The notes under the pieces were generated by a model. It was not told the origin of the DNA. It saw nothing but the letters and a program-made list of their open reading frames with translations, and made no database searches. From the NCBI GenBank assembly GCA_025993015.1, contig DAJPFV010000001.1:1302001-1366000 (forward strand): a stretch of 64,000 nucleotides of DNA, read 5' to 3'. Shown here piece after piece: positions 31,830-40,562 of the stretch. Numbering within the stretch: position 1 is the first letter of the stretch; every line of letters starts with the position of its first letter. This stretch comes from Coriobacteriaceae bacterium (GTDB lineage: Bacteria > Actinomycetota > Coriobacteriia > Coriobacteriales > Coriobacteriaceae). Made by a program: the position numbers and the translations under genes.

Positions 31830-31848
31830 ACATGTTGTTTAAACATGT
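31830..31848 (-). promoter_or_regulatory. operator-like palindrome upstream of malQ
   Basis: ACATGTTGTTTAAACATGT is a 7-bp-arm palindrome containing TTGTTTAAACAT, a near match to the sites around the gntR/EIICB and binding-protein genes. A TACAAT box follows on the minus strand near 31825, so it would sit in the malQ promoter. Confidence 0.5.
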
Positions 31849-31900
31849 ACAGGCAAGATAAAAAAGTTGGTCGATTTTCGGCGAATGGCTACATGCCATG

Positions 31901-31935
31901 AAAAAAGCCCCGACCTCACAACGTGAGATCGGGGC
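31901..31935 (-). terminator. terminator of galE
   Basis: On the minus strand GCCCCGATCTCAC pairs with GTGAGGTCGGGGC (one wobble) and is followed by six T, 23 nt after the galE stop. Confidence 0.9.
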
Positions 31936-31957
31936 AAGAACGGTATGTAGGTTTTTG

Positions 31958-33019
31958 CTACTCGGCGTCGGCGAAGCCGTTGGGGTTGTGGCTCTGCCAG
32001 TTCCAGCTATCGCGGCACATGTCCGCGATGTCGTACTGGGCCTTCCAGCCCATCATGCGCTCGGCCTTGGAGGCATCGCACCAGTTGGCAGCGATGTCGC
32101 CGGCGCGGCGCTCGCGGATCACGTAGGGCAGCTCCTTGCCACAAGCCTTGGAGAAGGCGGCGACGACCTCGAGTACCGAGGTGCCGGTGCCGGTGCCCAG
32201 GTTAAAGATCTCGACGCCGGTCTTGCCGTTCATCCAGTTAAGGGCGGCAACGTGACCAGAGGCCAGATCGCACACGTGGATGTAGTCGCGCACGCCGGTG
32301 CCGTCGGGGGTGGGGTAGTCGTTGCCAAAGACCTGAACGGCCTCGAGCTTGCCCACGGCGACCTGGGCGACATAGGGCACCAGGTTGTTGGGGATGCCCT
32401 TGGGGTCCTCGCCGATCAGGCCCGACGGATGAGCGCCGATGGGGTTGAAGTAACGGAGCAGCACGACGTCCCACTCGGGGTCGGCGGTGTGGACGTCCAT
32501 AAGGATCTGCTCGATCATCCACTTGGTCCAGCCATAGGGGTTGGTTGCGGGCTTCTTGGGGTCTTCCTCGGTGACGGGCGGGTTGTCCGGGTCGCCGTAG
32601 ACGGTCGAGGAGCTCGAGAAGATGATGGACTTGCAGCCATGGTTGCGCATGACGTCGATGAGCACCAGGGTGTTCTCGATGTTGTTGTGGTAGTACTCGA
32701 CGGGCTTGCTCACCGACTCGCCGACGGCCTTAAAGCCGGCAAAGTGGATGACACGGTCGATCTGATGGGTATCGAAGATCTTGTTCATCGCATCGCGGTC
32801 GAGCACGTTGGCCTCGTAGAAGGTGAGGTTCTTGGCGGCCTCGTCGCCCACGATGGTCTTGACGCGGTCGACGGCGACGGCGCTGGAGTTGGAGAGATCA
32901 TCGACGATGACGACCTGGTAGCCACCCTCGAGCAGCTGAACGACGGTGTGCGAGCCGATAAAGCCGGCGCCACCGGTAACGAGGACGCAGGTGTCTTTGG
33001 GGTCGAGTGCTTTGGACAT
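31958..33019 (-). CDS. galE: UDP-glucose 4-epimerase
   Basis: NAD-dependent interconversion of UDP-glucose and UDP-galactose (Leloir pathway and envelope sugars). VLVTGGAGFIGSHTVV is the Rossmann glycine motif near residue 13, SSSSTVYGD carries the catalytic Ser, and NPYGWTKWMIEQ gives the YxxxK pair. RYFNPIGAHPSG is typical of GalE. ATG 33019 (MSKALDP) follows AGGAG. An in-frame upstream extension to 33091 looks non-coding. Length is 353 aa. It stands alone between terminators. Confidence 0.95.
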   Translation of the reverse strand: MSKALDPKDTCVLVTGGAGFIGSHTVVQLLEGGYQVVIVDDLSNSSAVAVDRVKTIVGDEAAKNLTFYEANVLDRDAMNKIFDTHQIDRVIHFAGFKAVGESVSKPVEYYHNNIENTLVLIDVMRNHGCKSIIFSSSSTVYGDPDNPPVTEEDPKKPATNPYGWTKWMIEQILMDVHTADPEWDVVLLRYFNPIGAHPSGLIGEDPKGIPNNLVPYVAQVAVGKLEAVQVFGNDYPTPDGTGVRDYIHVCDLASGHVAALNWMNGKTGVEIFNLGTGTGTSVLEVVAAFSKACGKELPYVIRERRAGDIAANWCDASKAERMMGWKAQYDIADMCRDSWNWQSHNPNGFADAE

Positions 33020-33285
33020 GTAGTCTCCTATCGAATCAGGAACACTTCTAGAGGGGAGTATAGCGCAGGCGGGGACGCCCAAATGGTGCACTGTAGGAAA
33101 AGCAGAGGATTATGTTAACGTACTCATATCAGAGCTTGCTCAATTGTTACCTCAAATTTGACAATTGCTTACGAGCCGCCGACCTTGTAGTTTCCTGCCG
33201 TTCGTGGAAATCGTTGGGACGCGCCATATGTACGCTAATATGTATGAGTTGAGCGACATATAAATAAGCATGTAACGGAGTACAT

Positions 33286-34491
33286 ATGTCACCAAACAGC
33301 GATTCCATCCTTTCCCAGGAGCTCTCGCGCCGCACTGCCCTTAAGGCCCTGTTCGGCGCCGCTTCTGCGGCAGTTCTTTTTGGCCTGCCCACTCGCGCCC
33401 ATGCGGCGGAGGCTTCCAAAGAAACCACCGATAAATTGAATGCCGCCCAGGCCCAACTCGACGAGGTTCAGGCCCAGCTCGACAGCATCGCAAATGAGTA
33501 TGCGGCGCTGGCCAACAAGAATGCCCAGACCCTCAACGACATCGAGAATGTCCAGGGCAAGATTGACGACACGCAGGCCCAGATCGATGAAAAGAAGGCC
33601 GAGCTCAAGAAGAAGCGCAACGACCTTTCCGATCGCGTGGCCGCCAGCTACAAGTCCGGCGGCACGAACATCCTGTCGCTGCTGCTGGCCTCTGGCTCGT
33701 TTGAGGAGCTCGTTGCCAACGCGCATTACGTTGAGAAGATCAACAAGAGCGACCGCGATGCCATCGAGGATATCCAGACGATTCAGGCTGAGCTCGACGC
33801 ACAGAAGACCGAGCTCGAATCACAAAAGGCCGACCTGGAGAAACTCAAGGACCAGCAGACGGCTCAGATGCAGGATATGCAGGCCAAGCAGCAAGAAGTC
33901 CAGACCGTGCTGAACGGTCTTTCCGACGACGTCAAGGAACTCATGGCTCAGCGCGATTCCGAGATCCTCGCTGCCGCCCAGGCCGAGGAGGCCGCTAGGA
34001 AGGCCGCCGCTGCCGCGGCCGCCGCGAACAAGAACAATTCCTACTCGGGTGGTTCGAGCTCGGGTGGCGGATCGTATGCGCCCGGAACTCCGCAGCAGAA
34101 TGCCGGCTCGGGCAAGCAACAGGCCGTCGTCAACGCGTGCTACTCCACGCCTTCGCCGGGCCAGAACTGGTGCGCGGCGTGGGTTACCAATGTCTTCCGT
34201 AACGCCGGCGTTGGCTACTTTGGCGGCAACGCCTGCGACATGTTCAACGCCTGGTGCTATAGCTCCGACCGCTCGGCGCTGCAGGTGGGCATGATCGTGG
34301 CCGATTCCTCGCACAGCGGCACAGGTGCTCCGGGCCTTATCTACGGTCATGTGGGTATCTACGTTGGCGGCGGCATCGTTATGAGCAACGAGGGTGCCAT
34401 TACGTCTAAGTCGCTTGATTCGTTTATTAGCTTCTATGGCACTGGCTCTGGCGTGCGTTGGGGCTGGCTCGGCGGTATCGCGCTGTCGTAA
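33286..34491 (+). CDS. secreted coiled-coil protein with CHAP/NlpC-like C-terminus
   Basis: The N-terminus SRRTALKALFGAASAAVLFG...RAHA is a cleavable, twin-arginine-like signal peptide. Residues about 45-235 are a long coiled coil with the pattern seen in PcsB/CwlO-type cell-wall hydrolases (KLNAAQAQLDEVQAQLDSI, ATSYKSGG-like AASYKSGGTNILSLLLASG). A Ser/Gly linker follows. The last 120 residues look like a papain-fold peptidase, with Cys in NWCAAWVTNVF and His in YGHVGIYVGGG. This suggests a peptidoglycan endopeptidase acting at division, which is inferred. Length is 401 aa. A family A hairpin starts 12 nt after the stop. Confidence 0.8.
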   Translation: MSPNSDSILSQELSRRTALKALFGAASAAVLFGLPTRAHAAEASKETTDKLNAAQAQLDEVQAQLDSIANEYAALANKNAQTLNDIENVQGKIDDTQAQIDEKKAELKKKRNDLSDRVAASYKSGGTNILSLLLASGSFEELVANAHYVEKINKSDRDAIEDIQTIQAELDAQKTELESQKADLEKLKDQQTAQMQDMQAKQQEVQTVLNGLSDDVKELMAQRDSEILAAAQAEEAARKAAAAAAAANKNNSYSGGSSSGGGSYAPGTPQQNAGSGKQQAVVNACYSTPSPGQNWCAAWVTNVFRNAGVGYFGGNACDMFNAWCYSSDRSALQVGMIVADSSHSGTGAPGLIYGHVGIYVGGGIVMSNEGAITSKSLDSFISFYGTGSGVRWGWLGGIALS

Positions 34492-34503
34492 CTGCGGCTT
34501 GGT

Positions 34504-34628
34504 CCGGGACAGTCCGAGAGGCATAAGGTTGCCTGCTCGGGCAGTCCTGCTCGCACGGAGAGCACATTAAGTGCTCTCCGGCTCGTGTGGAATTCGCGAT
34601 CAACCTTATGCCTCTCGGACTGTCCCGG
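34504..34628 (+). repeat. hairpin repeat family A, copy 4 (diverged core)
   Basis: Perfect 28-bp arms (34504-34531, 34601-34628) surround a core of again exactly 69 nt (34532-34600). The core differs from copies 1-3 at about a dozen positions, but the inner stem keeps its pairing and the CACATTAAGTG centre is unchanged. Confidence 0.9.
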
Positions 34629-34683
34629 CCCTCTCGGGTCCTGAGCGCGACACACCGGACTGGGTTATCTGAATAAAGATGGT

Positions 34684-34708
34684 GAAGGCCCCTTTCGGGG
34701 CCTTCTTT
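34684..34708 (+). terminator. terminator between convergent genes
   Basis: GAAGGCCCC (34684-34692), a TTTC loop and GGGGCCTTC (34697-34705), then TTTGTT. It faces the cell-wall gene on the plus strand. Confidence 0.82.
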
Positions 34709-34709
34709 G

Positions 34710-35672
34710 TTAAAGGAATTCGCCGACTCGGTGGACTTCGGGTTCGAGGTCTACGTCGAATTGGTCTTTGACGGTTGTTTGGATGTGGCGGATGAGTTCG
34801 TCGACATCGGCGGCGGTGGCGTGGTCGGCGTTGACGATGAAGCCGCAGTGCTTTTCGCTCACCTGCGCGCCGCCAATGGCGTGTCCTCGCAGGCCGGCGT
34901 CCATGATGAGCTTGCCGGCAAAGTGGCCCTCGGGGCGCTTGAAGGTGGAGCCGGCACTCGGCATGTCGAGCGGCTGCTTGTCCTCGCGGCGCTGGCGGTA
35001 GTCGTCCATGTCGGCCTTGATCATCGCGGCGTTGCCCGGGGCGAGATTGAAAGTGGCCGAAAGCACGATAAAGCCGTCGTCGGCGATGCGGCTCTTGCGA
35101 TAGCCCAGGTTGAGTTCGTCGGCATCGAATTCGATGATGTTGCCGCTGCCGCGGGTGCCGTCGTCGAGCTGGCGAGCGGGTTTGTAGACGCGCACGGACT
35201 CTAGCACATCGGCCATGCAGGCACCGTAGGCACCGGCGTTCATGTAGCAGGCGCCGCCGACCGATCCGGGGATGCCCGAGATGGGCTCCATGCCGGTGAG
35301 GCCGGCCTCGGCTGCCGCCGCGGCGACATCGGAAAGCAAGGCGCCGGCTGCCGCCGTGACGTGCGTGCCGTCGACCGTAATGTCGGAGAGGCCTTCGCCC
35401 AGCGCCACGACGACGCCGCGGATGCCCTTGTCGCCGACAAGCAGGTCGGAGCCGTTGCCCACGATGGTAAGCGGCAGGTCGCAGCGATAGCAGGTATCGA
35501 GCGTGGCGACGAGGCCCTGCTCGGTATCGGGCGTGACAAAGACGTCGGCCGGGCCGCCGATCTTAAACGTGGTGTGCTCGCGCATGGGCTCGCTCATCAA
35601 CACGTTGTCCTCGCCGGCAACGCCAGCGAGCGCGCACAGCAGGTCCTCGTTAAAAAAGTCGTTCTCGTGCAT
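34710..35672 (-). CDS. murB: UDP-N-acetylenolpyruvoylglucosamine reductase
   Basis: FAD enzyme that reduces UDP-GlcNAc-enolpyruvate to UDP-MurNAc in peptidoglycan synthesis. TTFKIGGPADVFV and GNGSDLLVGDKGIRG form the FAD site, GIPGSVGGACYMNAGAYG is the family hallmark, and the proton-donor Ser lies in AGSTFKRPEG. ATG 35672 (MHENDFF) follows AAGGCGG at 8 nt. An extension to 35717 adds unlikely sequence. Length is 320 aa, consistent with type II MurB. Confidence 0.95.
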   Translation of the reverse strand: MHENDFFNEDLLCALAGVAGEDNVLMSEPMREHTTFKIGGPADVFVTPDTEQGLVATLDTCYRCDLPLTIVGNGSDLLVGDKGIRGVVVALGEGLSDITVDGTHVTAAAGALLSDVAAAAAEAGLTGMEPISGIPGSVGGACYMNAGAYGACMADVLESVRVYKPARQLDDGTRGSGNIIEFDADELNLGYRKSRIADDGFIVLSATFNLAPGNAAMIKADMDDYRQRREDKQPLDMPSAGSTFKRPEGHFAGKLIMDAGLRGHAIGGAQVSEKHCGFIVNADHATAADVDELIRHIQTTVKDQFDVDLEPEVHRVGEFL

Positions 35673-35855
35673 ATGAATATCCGCCTTTTGGTGGTCGTCG
35701 TCATCAATCGATTGCAATATACCCCACCCGGACGGATTTGGTGCGCTGACGGCGATAAAACAGCCGTCTACCGGATTGGTAAAGTGTTTATCACCGAGGT
35801 AGAGGGGTAGTCGCTATACTTTCAAGAGATTGCGCGTAAACCCGGAAGGAGCGAG

Positions 35856-36884
35856 ATGGCCAACAAAGTCACCCTCAAGCAGATCGCCCAGGAGGTGGGG
35901 CTTTCCCCCTCGTCGGTCTCGCTTGTGCTCAATAATCGGCCCTGTCGCATCTCGGAAGAAAACCGCAAACTCATCAAAGAGGTCGCGGCGCGCAACCACT
36001 ATGTTCCCAACCAGATCGCGCGCAGCCTGGTCATGCGCGAGTCGCGCACGCTGGGCCTTATCGTCCCTAACATCGAGAGCCGCTTTTTTGCCTCGCTCGC
36101 CGGCAGCTTGGAAAAGCGCTGCCGCGAGGACGGCTACGCGCTCTTTATTACCAGCTCGGGTGGAAGTGCCGAGGACGATCTGGAGCTCCTGCGCCAGCTG
36201 GTGACGCGCGGCGTCGACGGCGTCTTTCTGGTGGTAGGTGACGAGTTCTCCGACGATCGTGCCCTGCGCGAGGAAGTGAGCCATCTGCCTATCCCTGCCG
36301 TGATGGTCGACCGTGCCATTGAGGGGCTCGAGTGCGACAAGGTGATGTTCGACCACGAGATGGGTGGCTACATGGCCACCCGCTACCTGATCGAGCAGGG
36401 CCACCGTCGCATTGCCTGCTTGGTTAATGCGCGCCGTTCCAATACGGGTCGTAAGCGTCTTGCCGGCTACGAGCGTGCGCTGCGCGAGGTTGGCCTGCCT
36501 ATTGACGCGCGTTTGGAGTTTGAGAGCGAGTACTACATTCCGAGCGCATACGAGGCCTCGGAGGCGGTGCTCGCAACTGACGCCACCGCCGTGTTCGCAA
36601 GCTCGGACAACATTGCCCTCGGTCTGCTCAAGCGCTTGCACGAGATGGGGAAGAGCATTCCGAGCGATATCTCGGTCGTAAGCTATGACAACTCGGCGGC
36701 CGACGTTCTCTTTGAGCCGGCGCTGACCGCGATTGAGCAGGATCCTGGTGTCCTTGCGGAGCATGCTTTTGGCTGCATGTCCAAGCGTCTTGCCGGTAGA
36801 GGCGGTAGGCGTGCCGAAGAGGTCGTTCTGGAGCCGGCGCTTATCGTGAAGGGCAGCGTGCTTGAGCTTACTAAACACAACTAA
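35856..36884 (+). CDS. LacI-family transcriptional regulator
   Basis: The N-terminal helix-turn-helix is VTLKQIAQEVGLSPSSVSLVLN with hinge helix PNQIARSLVMRESRTLGLIVP. A periplasmic-binding-like effector domain follows (VDGVFLVVGDEF, MFDHEMGGYMATRYLIEQG, FASSDNIALGLL, ISVVSYDNS). Length is 342 aa. ATG 35856 follows AAGGAG. Three AAACGTTT-like palindromes lie between it and phosphoketolase, the first overlapping its own stop codon, so it probably controls phosphoketolase. The ligand is unknown. Confidence 0.92.
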   Translation: MANKVTLKQIAQEVGLSPSSVSLVLNNRPCRISEENRKLIKEVAARNHYVPNQIARSLVMRESRTLGLIVPNIESRFFASLAGSLEKRCREDGYALFITSSGGSAEDDLELLRQLVTRGVDGVFLVVGDEFSDDRALREEVSHLPIPAVMVDRAIEGLECDKVMFDHEMGGYMATRYLIEQGHRRIACLVNARRSNTGRKRLAGYERALREVGLPIDARLEFESEYYIPSAYEASEAVLATDATAVFASSDNIALGLLKRLHEMGKSIPSDISVVSYDNSAADVLFEPALTAIEQDPGVLAEHAFGCMSKRLAGRGGRRAEEVVLEPALIVKGSVLELTKHN

Positions 36885-37030
36885 ACACGTTTATCAATTT
36901 GCAGAGACCGAATGTGGAGCACCTGTGACGGGCAATGCCGCAGGTGAATGTCGCGTTTTGCTAATCGATGGGATTGATAAGGGTGGTAAAACGTTTTTTC
37001 ACCATGATAAAACGTTTTAGCAAATATACT
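36882..37030 (+). promoter_or_regulatory. phosphoketolase promoter with LacI-type operators
   Basis: TAAACACGTTTA (36882-36893), TAAAACGTTTTT (36987-36998) and the perfect palindrome TAAAACGTTTTA (37008-37019) precede a TATACT -10 box (37025-37030). The last two are centred 21 bp apart, two helical turns, so repressor dimers would bind the same face across the -35 region. Their central CG is typical of LacI-family sites. Confidence 0.65.
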
Positions 37031-37088
37031 AGTCCCAACGAAAGGTTGCCGTATTGGAGGGTGACCGCACAGCGAAGGGACATAAACA

Positions 37089-39617
37089 ATGGCTAAAACA
37101 CTGGGGACGCCGTGGCAAAAGCTGGGCCACGAGGTGCCGGCTTCCGAGCTCGAGGGCGTCGACCTGTATTGGCGCGCATCGAACTATCTGTCCGTCGGTC
37201 AGATCTACCTTCGCTCTAACCCGCTAATGCGCCCCGACTTTGTCGACGAGAAAACCGGTGAGGTGCGCGACTTTGGTCGTCCGGACGTTAAGCACCGCTT
37301 GGTTGGCCACTGGGGCACCACGCCCGGCATCAACTTCCTGTTCGGTCACGTCAACCGTCTGATCGCCGACCACAACCAGAATGCTATCTTCTTGATGGGC
37401 CCTGGTCACGGTGGCCCCGCCGGTACTGCTCAGTCGTTGCTCGACGGCACCTACCGTGAGATCCGCCCCGACATCACCAATGACGAGGCCGGCCTGCAGA
37501 AGTTCTTCCGCCAGTTCTCCTATCCCGGCGGCATCCCGAGCCACTTTGCGCCCGAGACGCCCGGTTCCATCCACGAGGGCGGCGAGCTCGGCTACACGCT
37601 CAGCCACGCCTACGGCGCCGTTATGGACAACCCGAGCCTGTTGGCCGTGGCCGTGGTGGGCGACGGCGAGTCCGAGACCGGCCCGCTCGCGACCTCTTGG
37701 CAATCCAACAAGCTCGTGAACCCGGCAACCGACGGCATCGTCCTGCCGATCCTGCACCTCAACGGCTACAAGATCGCCAACCCCACCATCCTTGCCCGCG
37801 TGTCCGATGAGGAGCTCACCAAGTTCTTTGAGGGCATGGGCTATAAGCCGCACTTCTTTGTCGCCGGCTTTGACGACGAGAGCCACGCAAGCATTCATGC
37901 GCGTTTCGCTGCCCTGTTTGAGCAGGTCTTTGACGAGATCTGTGACATCAAGTCCACCGCGCAGGCTCAGGCCGCCTCAGGCGAGACCGTGGTCCGCCCG
38001 GCCTACCCCATGATTGTGTTCCGTACGCCCAAGGGCTGGACTTGCCCCAAGCACATCGACGGCAAGAAGACCGAGGACTCCTGGCGCGCGCATCAGGTGC
38101 CGCTGGCGAGTGCCAAGGACACCCACGAGCACTTCCGCGTGCTGCGCGAGTGGCTGCGTTCCTACAAGCCCGAGGAGCTCTTTACGCCCGAGGGCCAGGT
38201 GCGCCCCGAGGTGACGGCCTTTATGCCGACTGGCGAGCTGCGCATCGGCGCCAACCCCAACGCGAACGGCGGTAAGGTGCGTCGCGAGCTCGAGCTGCCC
38301 GATATCCACGCCCACGAGATTCCCGTCGCCGAGAAGGGCCATGGTTGGGGCTCCACCGAGGCTGCCCGCGTCTTTGGTGAGTACACTGCCGACGTTCTGG
38401 CCAAGAACATGGACGACTTCCGCATCTTCGGTCCCGACGAGACCGCGTCCAACCGCCTGCAGGCCGCTTATAAGGTGACCAAGAAGCAGTGGGATGCCGG
38501 CTTCTACGAGGACGAGGCCAACGACGAGCTGCTCGCTGGCTCCGGCAAGGTTGTCGAGCAGCTGTCCGAGCACCAGTGCGAGGGCTTCCTCGAGGCCTAT
38601 GTGCTCACCGGCCGCTCCGGCGTGTGGAGCTCCTACGAGAGCTTTGTCCATGTGGTCGACTCCATGGTCAACCAGCACTGCAAGTGGCTCGAGGCTACCA
38701 AGCGCGAGATTCCGTGGCGTGCCCCCATCAGCGGCCTCAACATTTTGCTGTCGAGCCATGTTTGGCGTCAGGACCACAACGGCTTCTCGCACCAGGATCC
38801 CGGCTTTATCGACCTGCTACTCAACAAGGCCAACGACACGCATATCGTGAACGCTTACTATCCGGCCGACGCTAACATGGCTCTCGCCGTGGCCGAGCGC
38901 GTCTACCAGTCCACCGACTGCGTCAACGCCATCTTCTGCGGCAAGCAGCCCGCCCCGACCTTCCAGACGGTCGACGAGGCAAAGGCCGAGCTCGCCGAGG
39001 GCGTCGCAAATTGGGAGTGGGCATCGACCGCCGACTCGCTCGGCGAGGCCGACGTCGTGGTCGCCACGTGTGGCGACGTGCCGACGCTCGAGGCTCTGGC
39101 TGCAACCGATATGCTGCGCGAGCTGGGCATCAAGGTATGGTTCGTCAACGTGGTCGATCTGCTCAAGATTCAGAACGTCTGCGAGAACGACCAGGCTATA
39201 AGCGACGAGCGCTGGGCTGAGCTGTTTGGCTGCGGCGAGAAGCCCGTGCTCTTCGCGTTCCACGCCTATGCCGGCACGATTCGCCGCCTGATCTGGAACC
39301 GCCCCGGACACGACGCGTTCCGCGTCCACGGCTACGAGGAGAAGGGCTCCACGACCACGCCGTTTGACATGCTGCGCCTGAACAACATGGATCGCTGGGC
39401 CCTGGCCGCCGACGTGCTGCGCATGGTTGACTCCGATAAGTTTGCCGAGCAGATTGATGAGTGGGAGGCCTTCCGCACCGAGGCCTTTGAGTTCGCGTGC
39501 GACGAGGGCTTCGATCACCCGGCCTTTACCGACTGGGTCTGGCCCGACGCCGCAGCCGCAACTGCTGCCGACGGCGCGCTCTCCGCAACGCAGATGACCG
39601 CAGGCGACAACGAGTAG
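37089..39617 (+). CDS. xfp: xylulose-5-phosphate/fructose-6-phosphate phosphoketolase
   Basis: Thiamine-diphosphate enzyme that splits xylulose-5-P and/or fructose-6-P to acetyl phosphate plus a shorter sugar phosphate, the key step of the bifid-type shunt. GHGGPAGTAQSLLDGTYRE, PSHFAPETPGSIHEGGELG and the ThDP motif GDGESETGPLATSW through HLNGYKIANPTI are clear. The C-terminal third includes SSHVWRQDHNGFSHQDPGF. Length (842 aa) is close to the usual 800-830, with a short Ala-rich tail. AAGGGA precedes ATG 37089. The LacI regulator upstream and its sites suggest sugar-responsive control. Confidence 0.96.
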   Translation: MAKTLGTPWQKLGHEVPASELEGVDLYWRASNYLSVGQIYLRSNPLMRPDFVDEKTGEVRDFGRPDVKHRLVGHWGTTPGINFLFGHVNRLIADHNQNAIFLMGPGHGGPAGTAQSLLDGTYREIRPDITNDEAGLQKFFRQFSYPGGIPSHFAPETPGSIHEGGELGYTLSHAYGAVMDNPSLLAVAVVGDGESETGPLATSWQSNKLVNPATDGIVLPILHLNGYKIANPTILARVSDEELTKFFEGMGYKPHFFVAGFDDESHASIHARFAALFEQVFDEICDIKSTAQAQAASGETVVRPAYPMIVFRTPKGWTCPKHIDGKKTEDSWRAHQVPLASAKDTHEHFRVLREWLRSYKPEELFTPEGQVRPEVTAFMPTGELRIGANPNANGGKVRRELELPDIHAHEIPVAEKGHGWGSTEAARVFGEYTADVLAKNMDDFRIFGPDETASNRLQAAYKVTKKQWDAGFYEDEANDELLAGSGKVVEQLSEHQCEGFLEAYVLTGRSGVWSSYESFVHVVDSMVNQHCKWLEATKREIPWRAPISGLNILLSSHVWRQDHNGFSHQDPGFIDLLLNKANDTHIVNAYYPADANMALAVAERVYQSTDCVNAIFCGKQPAPTFQTVDEAKAELAEGVANWEWASTADSLGEADVVVATCGDVPTLEALAATDMLRELGIKVWFVNVVDLLKIQNVCENDQAISDERWAELFGCGEKPVLFAFHAYAGTIRRLIWNRPGHDAFRVHGYEEKGSTTTPFDMLRLNNMDRWALAADVLRMVDSDKFAEQIDEWEAFRTEAFEFACDEGFDHPAFTDWVWPDAAAATAADGALSATQMTAGDNE

Positions 39618-39644
39618 GTAGGCATCCGGGACGGTCTCGCGCTG

Positions 39645-39729
39645 GGGCCGCCTCCAGGCGGGTTGCCTTGGTCTGAGAAGTGGGCTTCGCGAACTTCTCA
39701 GACCAAGGCAACCCGCCTGGAGGCGGCCC
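39645..39729 (+). repeat. hairpin repeat family B, copy 1
   Basis: Perfect 37-bp arms (39645-39681, 39693-39729) enclose an 11-nt loop GGGCTTCGCGA. It begins 28 nt after the phosphoketolase stop. There is no T-run, so it is not a simple terminator. Confidence 0.88.
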
Positions 39730-39840
39730 TCTCGACTGTTTCGATATGCGGGGGCTGAATTTTTTAATGTAATGGGGACTTTGCTGATGCTGCCTTGGAG
39801 ACTGCATATCTGACTTTGGGCAGCCAAGATTACATTGCCG

Positions 39841-39914
39841 GGGCCGGGGTGACTTGGTTAGGTTTTGGAAGTTCGCGAAGCCCACTTCCAAAACCAAGCA
39901 CCCCACCCCGGCCC
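39841..39914 (-). repeat. hairpin repeat family B, copy 2 (inverted)
   Basis: Arms of about 31 nt with a few mismatches (39841-39872, 39884-39914) flank the reverse complement of the same 11-nt loop, TCGCGAAGCCC. The AAGT/ACTT next to the loop is also shared. Outer arms are unrelated to copy 1. I see no gene in 39618-40035. Confidence 0.82.
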
Positions 39915-40035
39915 TCGTCCGTATGTTCTTCCGCTGGGCGAGCCATAGACGCCGCGCACCGATCTACTAAAGCATGAGCTTGAAATTGGTGCTATATTCA
40001 GCTTGAGTTGTTTAATGCTAGTACGGGAGGCTGAT

Positions 40036-40524
40036 ATGGGGCTGTTCAAGAAGAAAAACCCGCAGGATGCCTTTGATCCCGATGTGTTTACCATCACGGA
40101 TACGATTTTGGACCCGCCGCGGTTTACATTTTTGCCGGCCATCTACCAGGATGCCACGCGCCGCAAGTGGGCCGTGCATCAGCGCGGCGGCGAGCCGAAG
40201 ATTTTTGACTATGCGGACGTGTTGCAGTGCGAAGTGGCCGAGGCGGGCGATCCGGAGGCCGAAGAAGCGGTCTCTAAACAGGAATTTGCCCAGCGTATCC
40301 TGGCAAATCCTGCCAAGGCAGCAAAAATAAATGCTGCCAAGCGTAATATGTGTCTTGGTATGGGCGTTGTTGTGGCGGTTCAGACGGGAAAAGACGAGGT
40401 TTCCAAATTAGAGATTCCCGTTATGACCGACGAAGTCAAACGCGATTCAAGTCTATATAAGTCGTATCGGAATGTCGCCGAGAAGATCAAGGCAGAATTT
40501 GATGCCATGGGAGGGCTGGCCTAA
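40036..40524 (+). CDS. conserved-looking protein of unknown function
   Basis: I do not recognise this 162-aa protein. It starts with a basic stretch (GLFKKKNPQDAF) and continues with beta-rich sequence (FTFLPAIYQDATRRKWAVHQR, KIFDYADVLQCEVAEAG) that recalls short PH-like or DUF4428-type C-terminal modules. It ends with a helix (SYRNVAEKIKAEFDAM). No signal peptide or membrane segment is visible. ATG 40036 follows GGGAGG at 5 nt, better than an upstream in-frame ATG at 40003. It lies 38 nt before the GntR pair and may be cotranscribed with it. Confidence 0.7.
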   Translation: MGLFKKKNPQDAFDPDVFTITDTILDPPRFTFLPAIYQDATRRKWAVHQRGGEPKIFDYADVLQCEVAEAGDPEAEEAVSKQEFAQRILANPAKAAKINAAKRNMCLGMGVVVAVQTGKDEVSKLEIPVMTDEVKRDSSLYKSYRNVAEKIKAEFDAMGGLA

Positions 40525-40562
40525 TTTTGGCGGCATACGTTTCTGAATGAGGAGTCTGTGCA

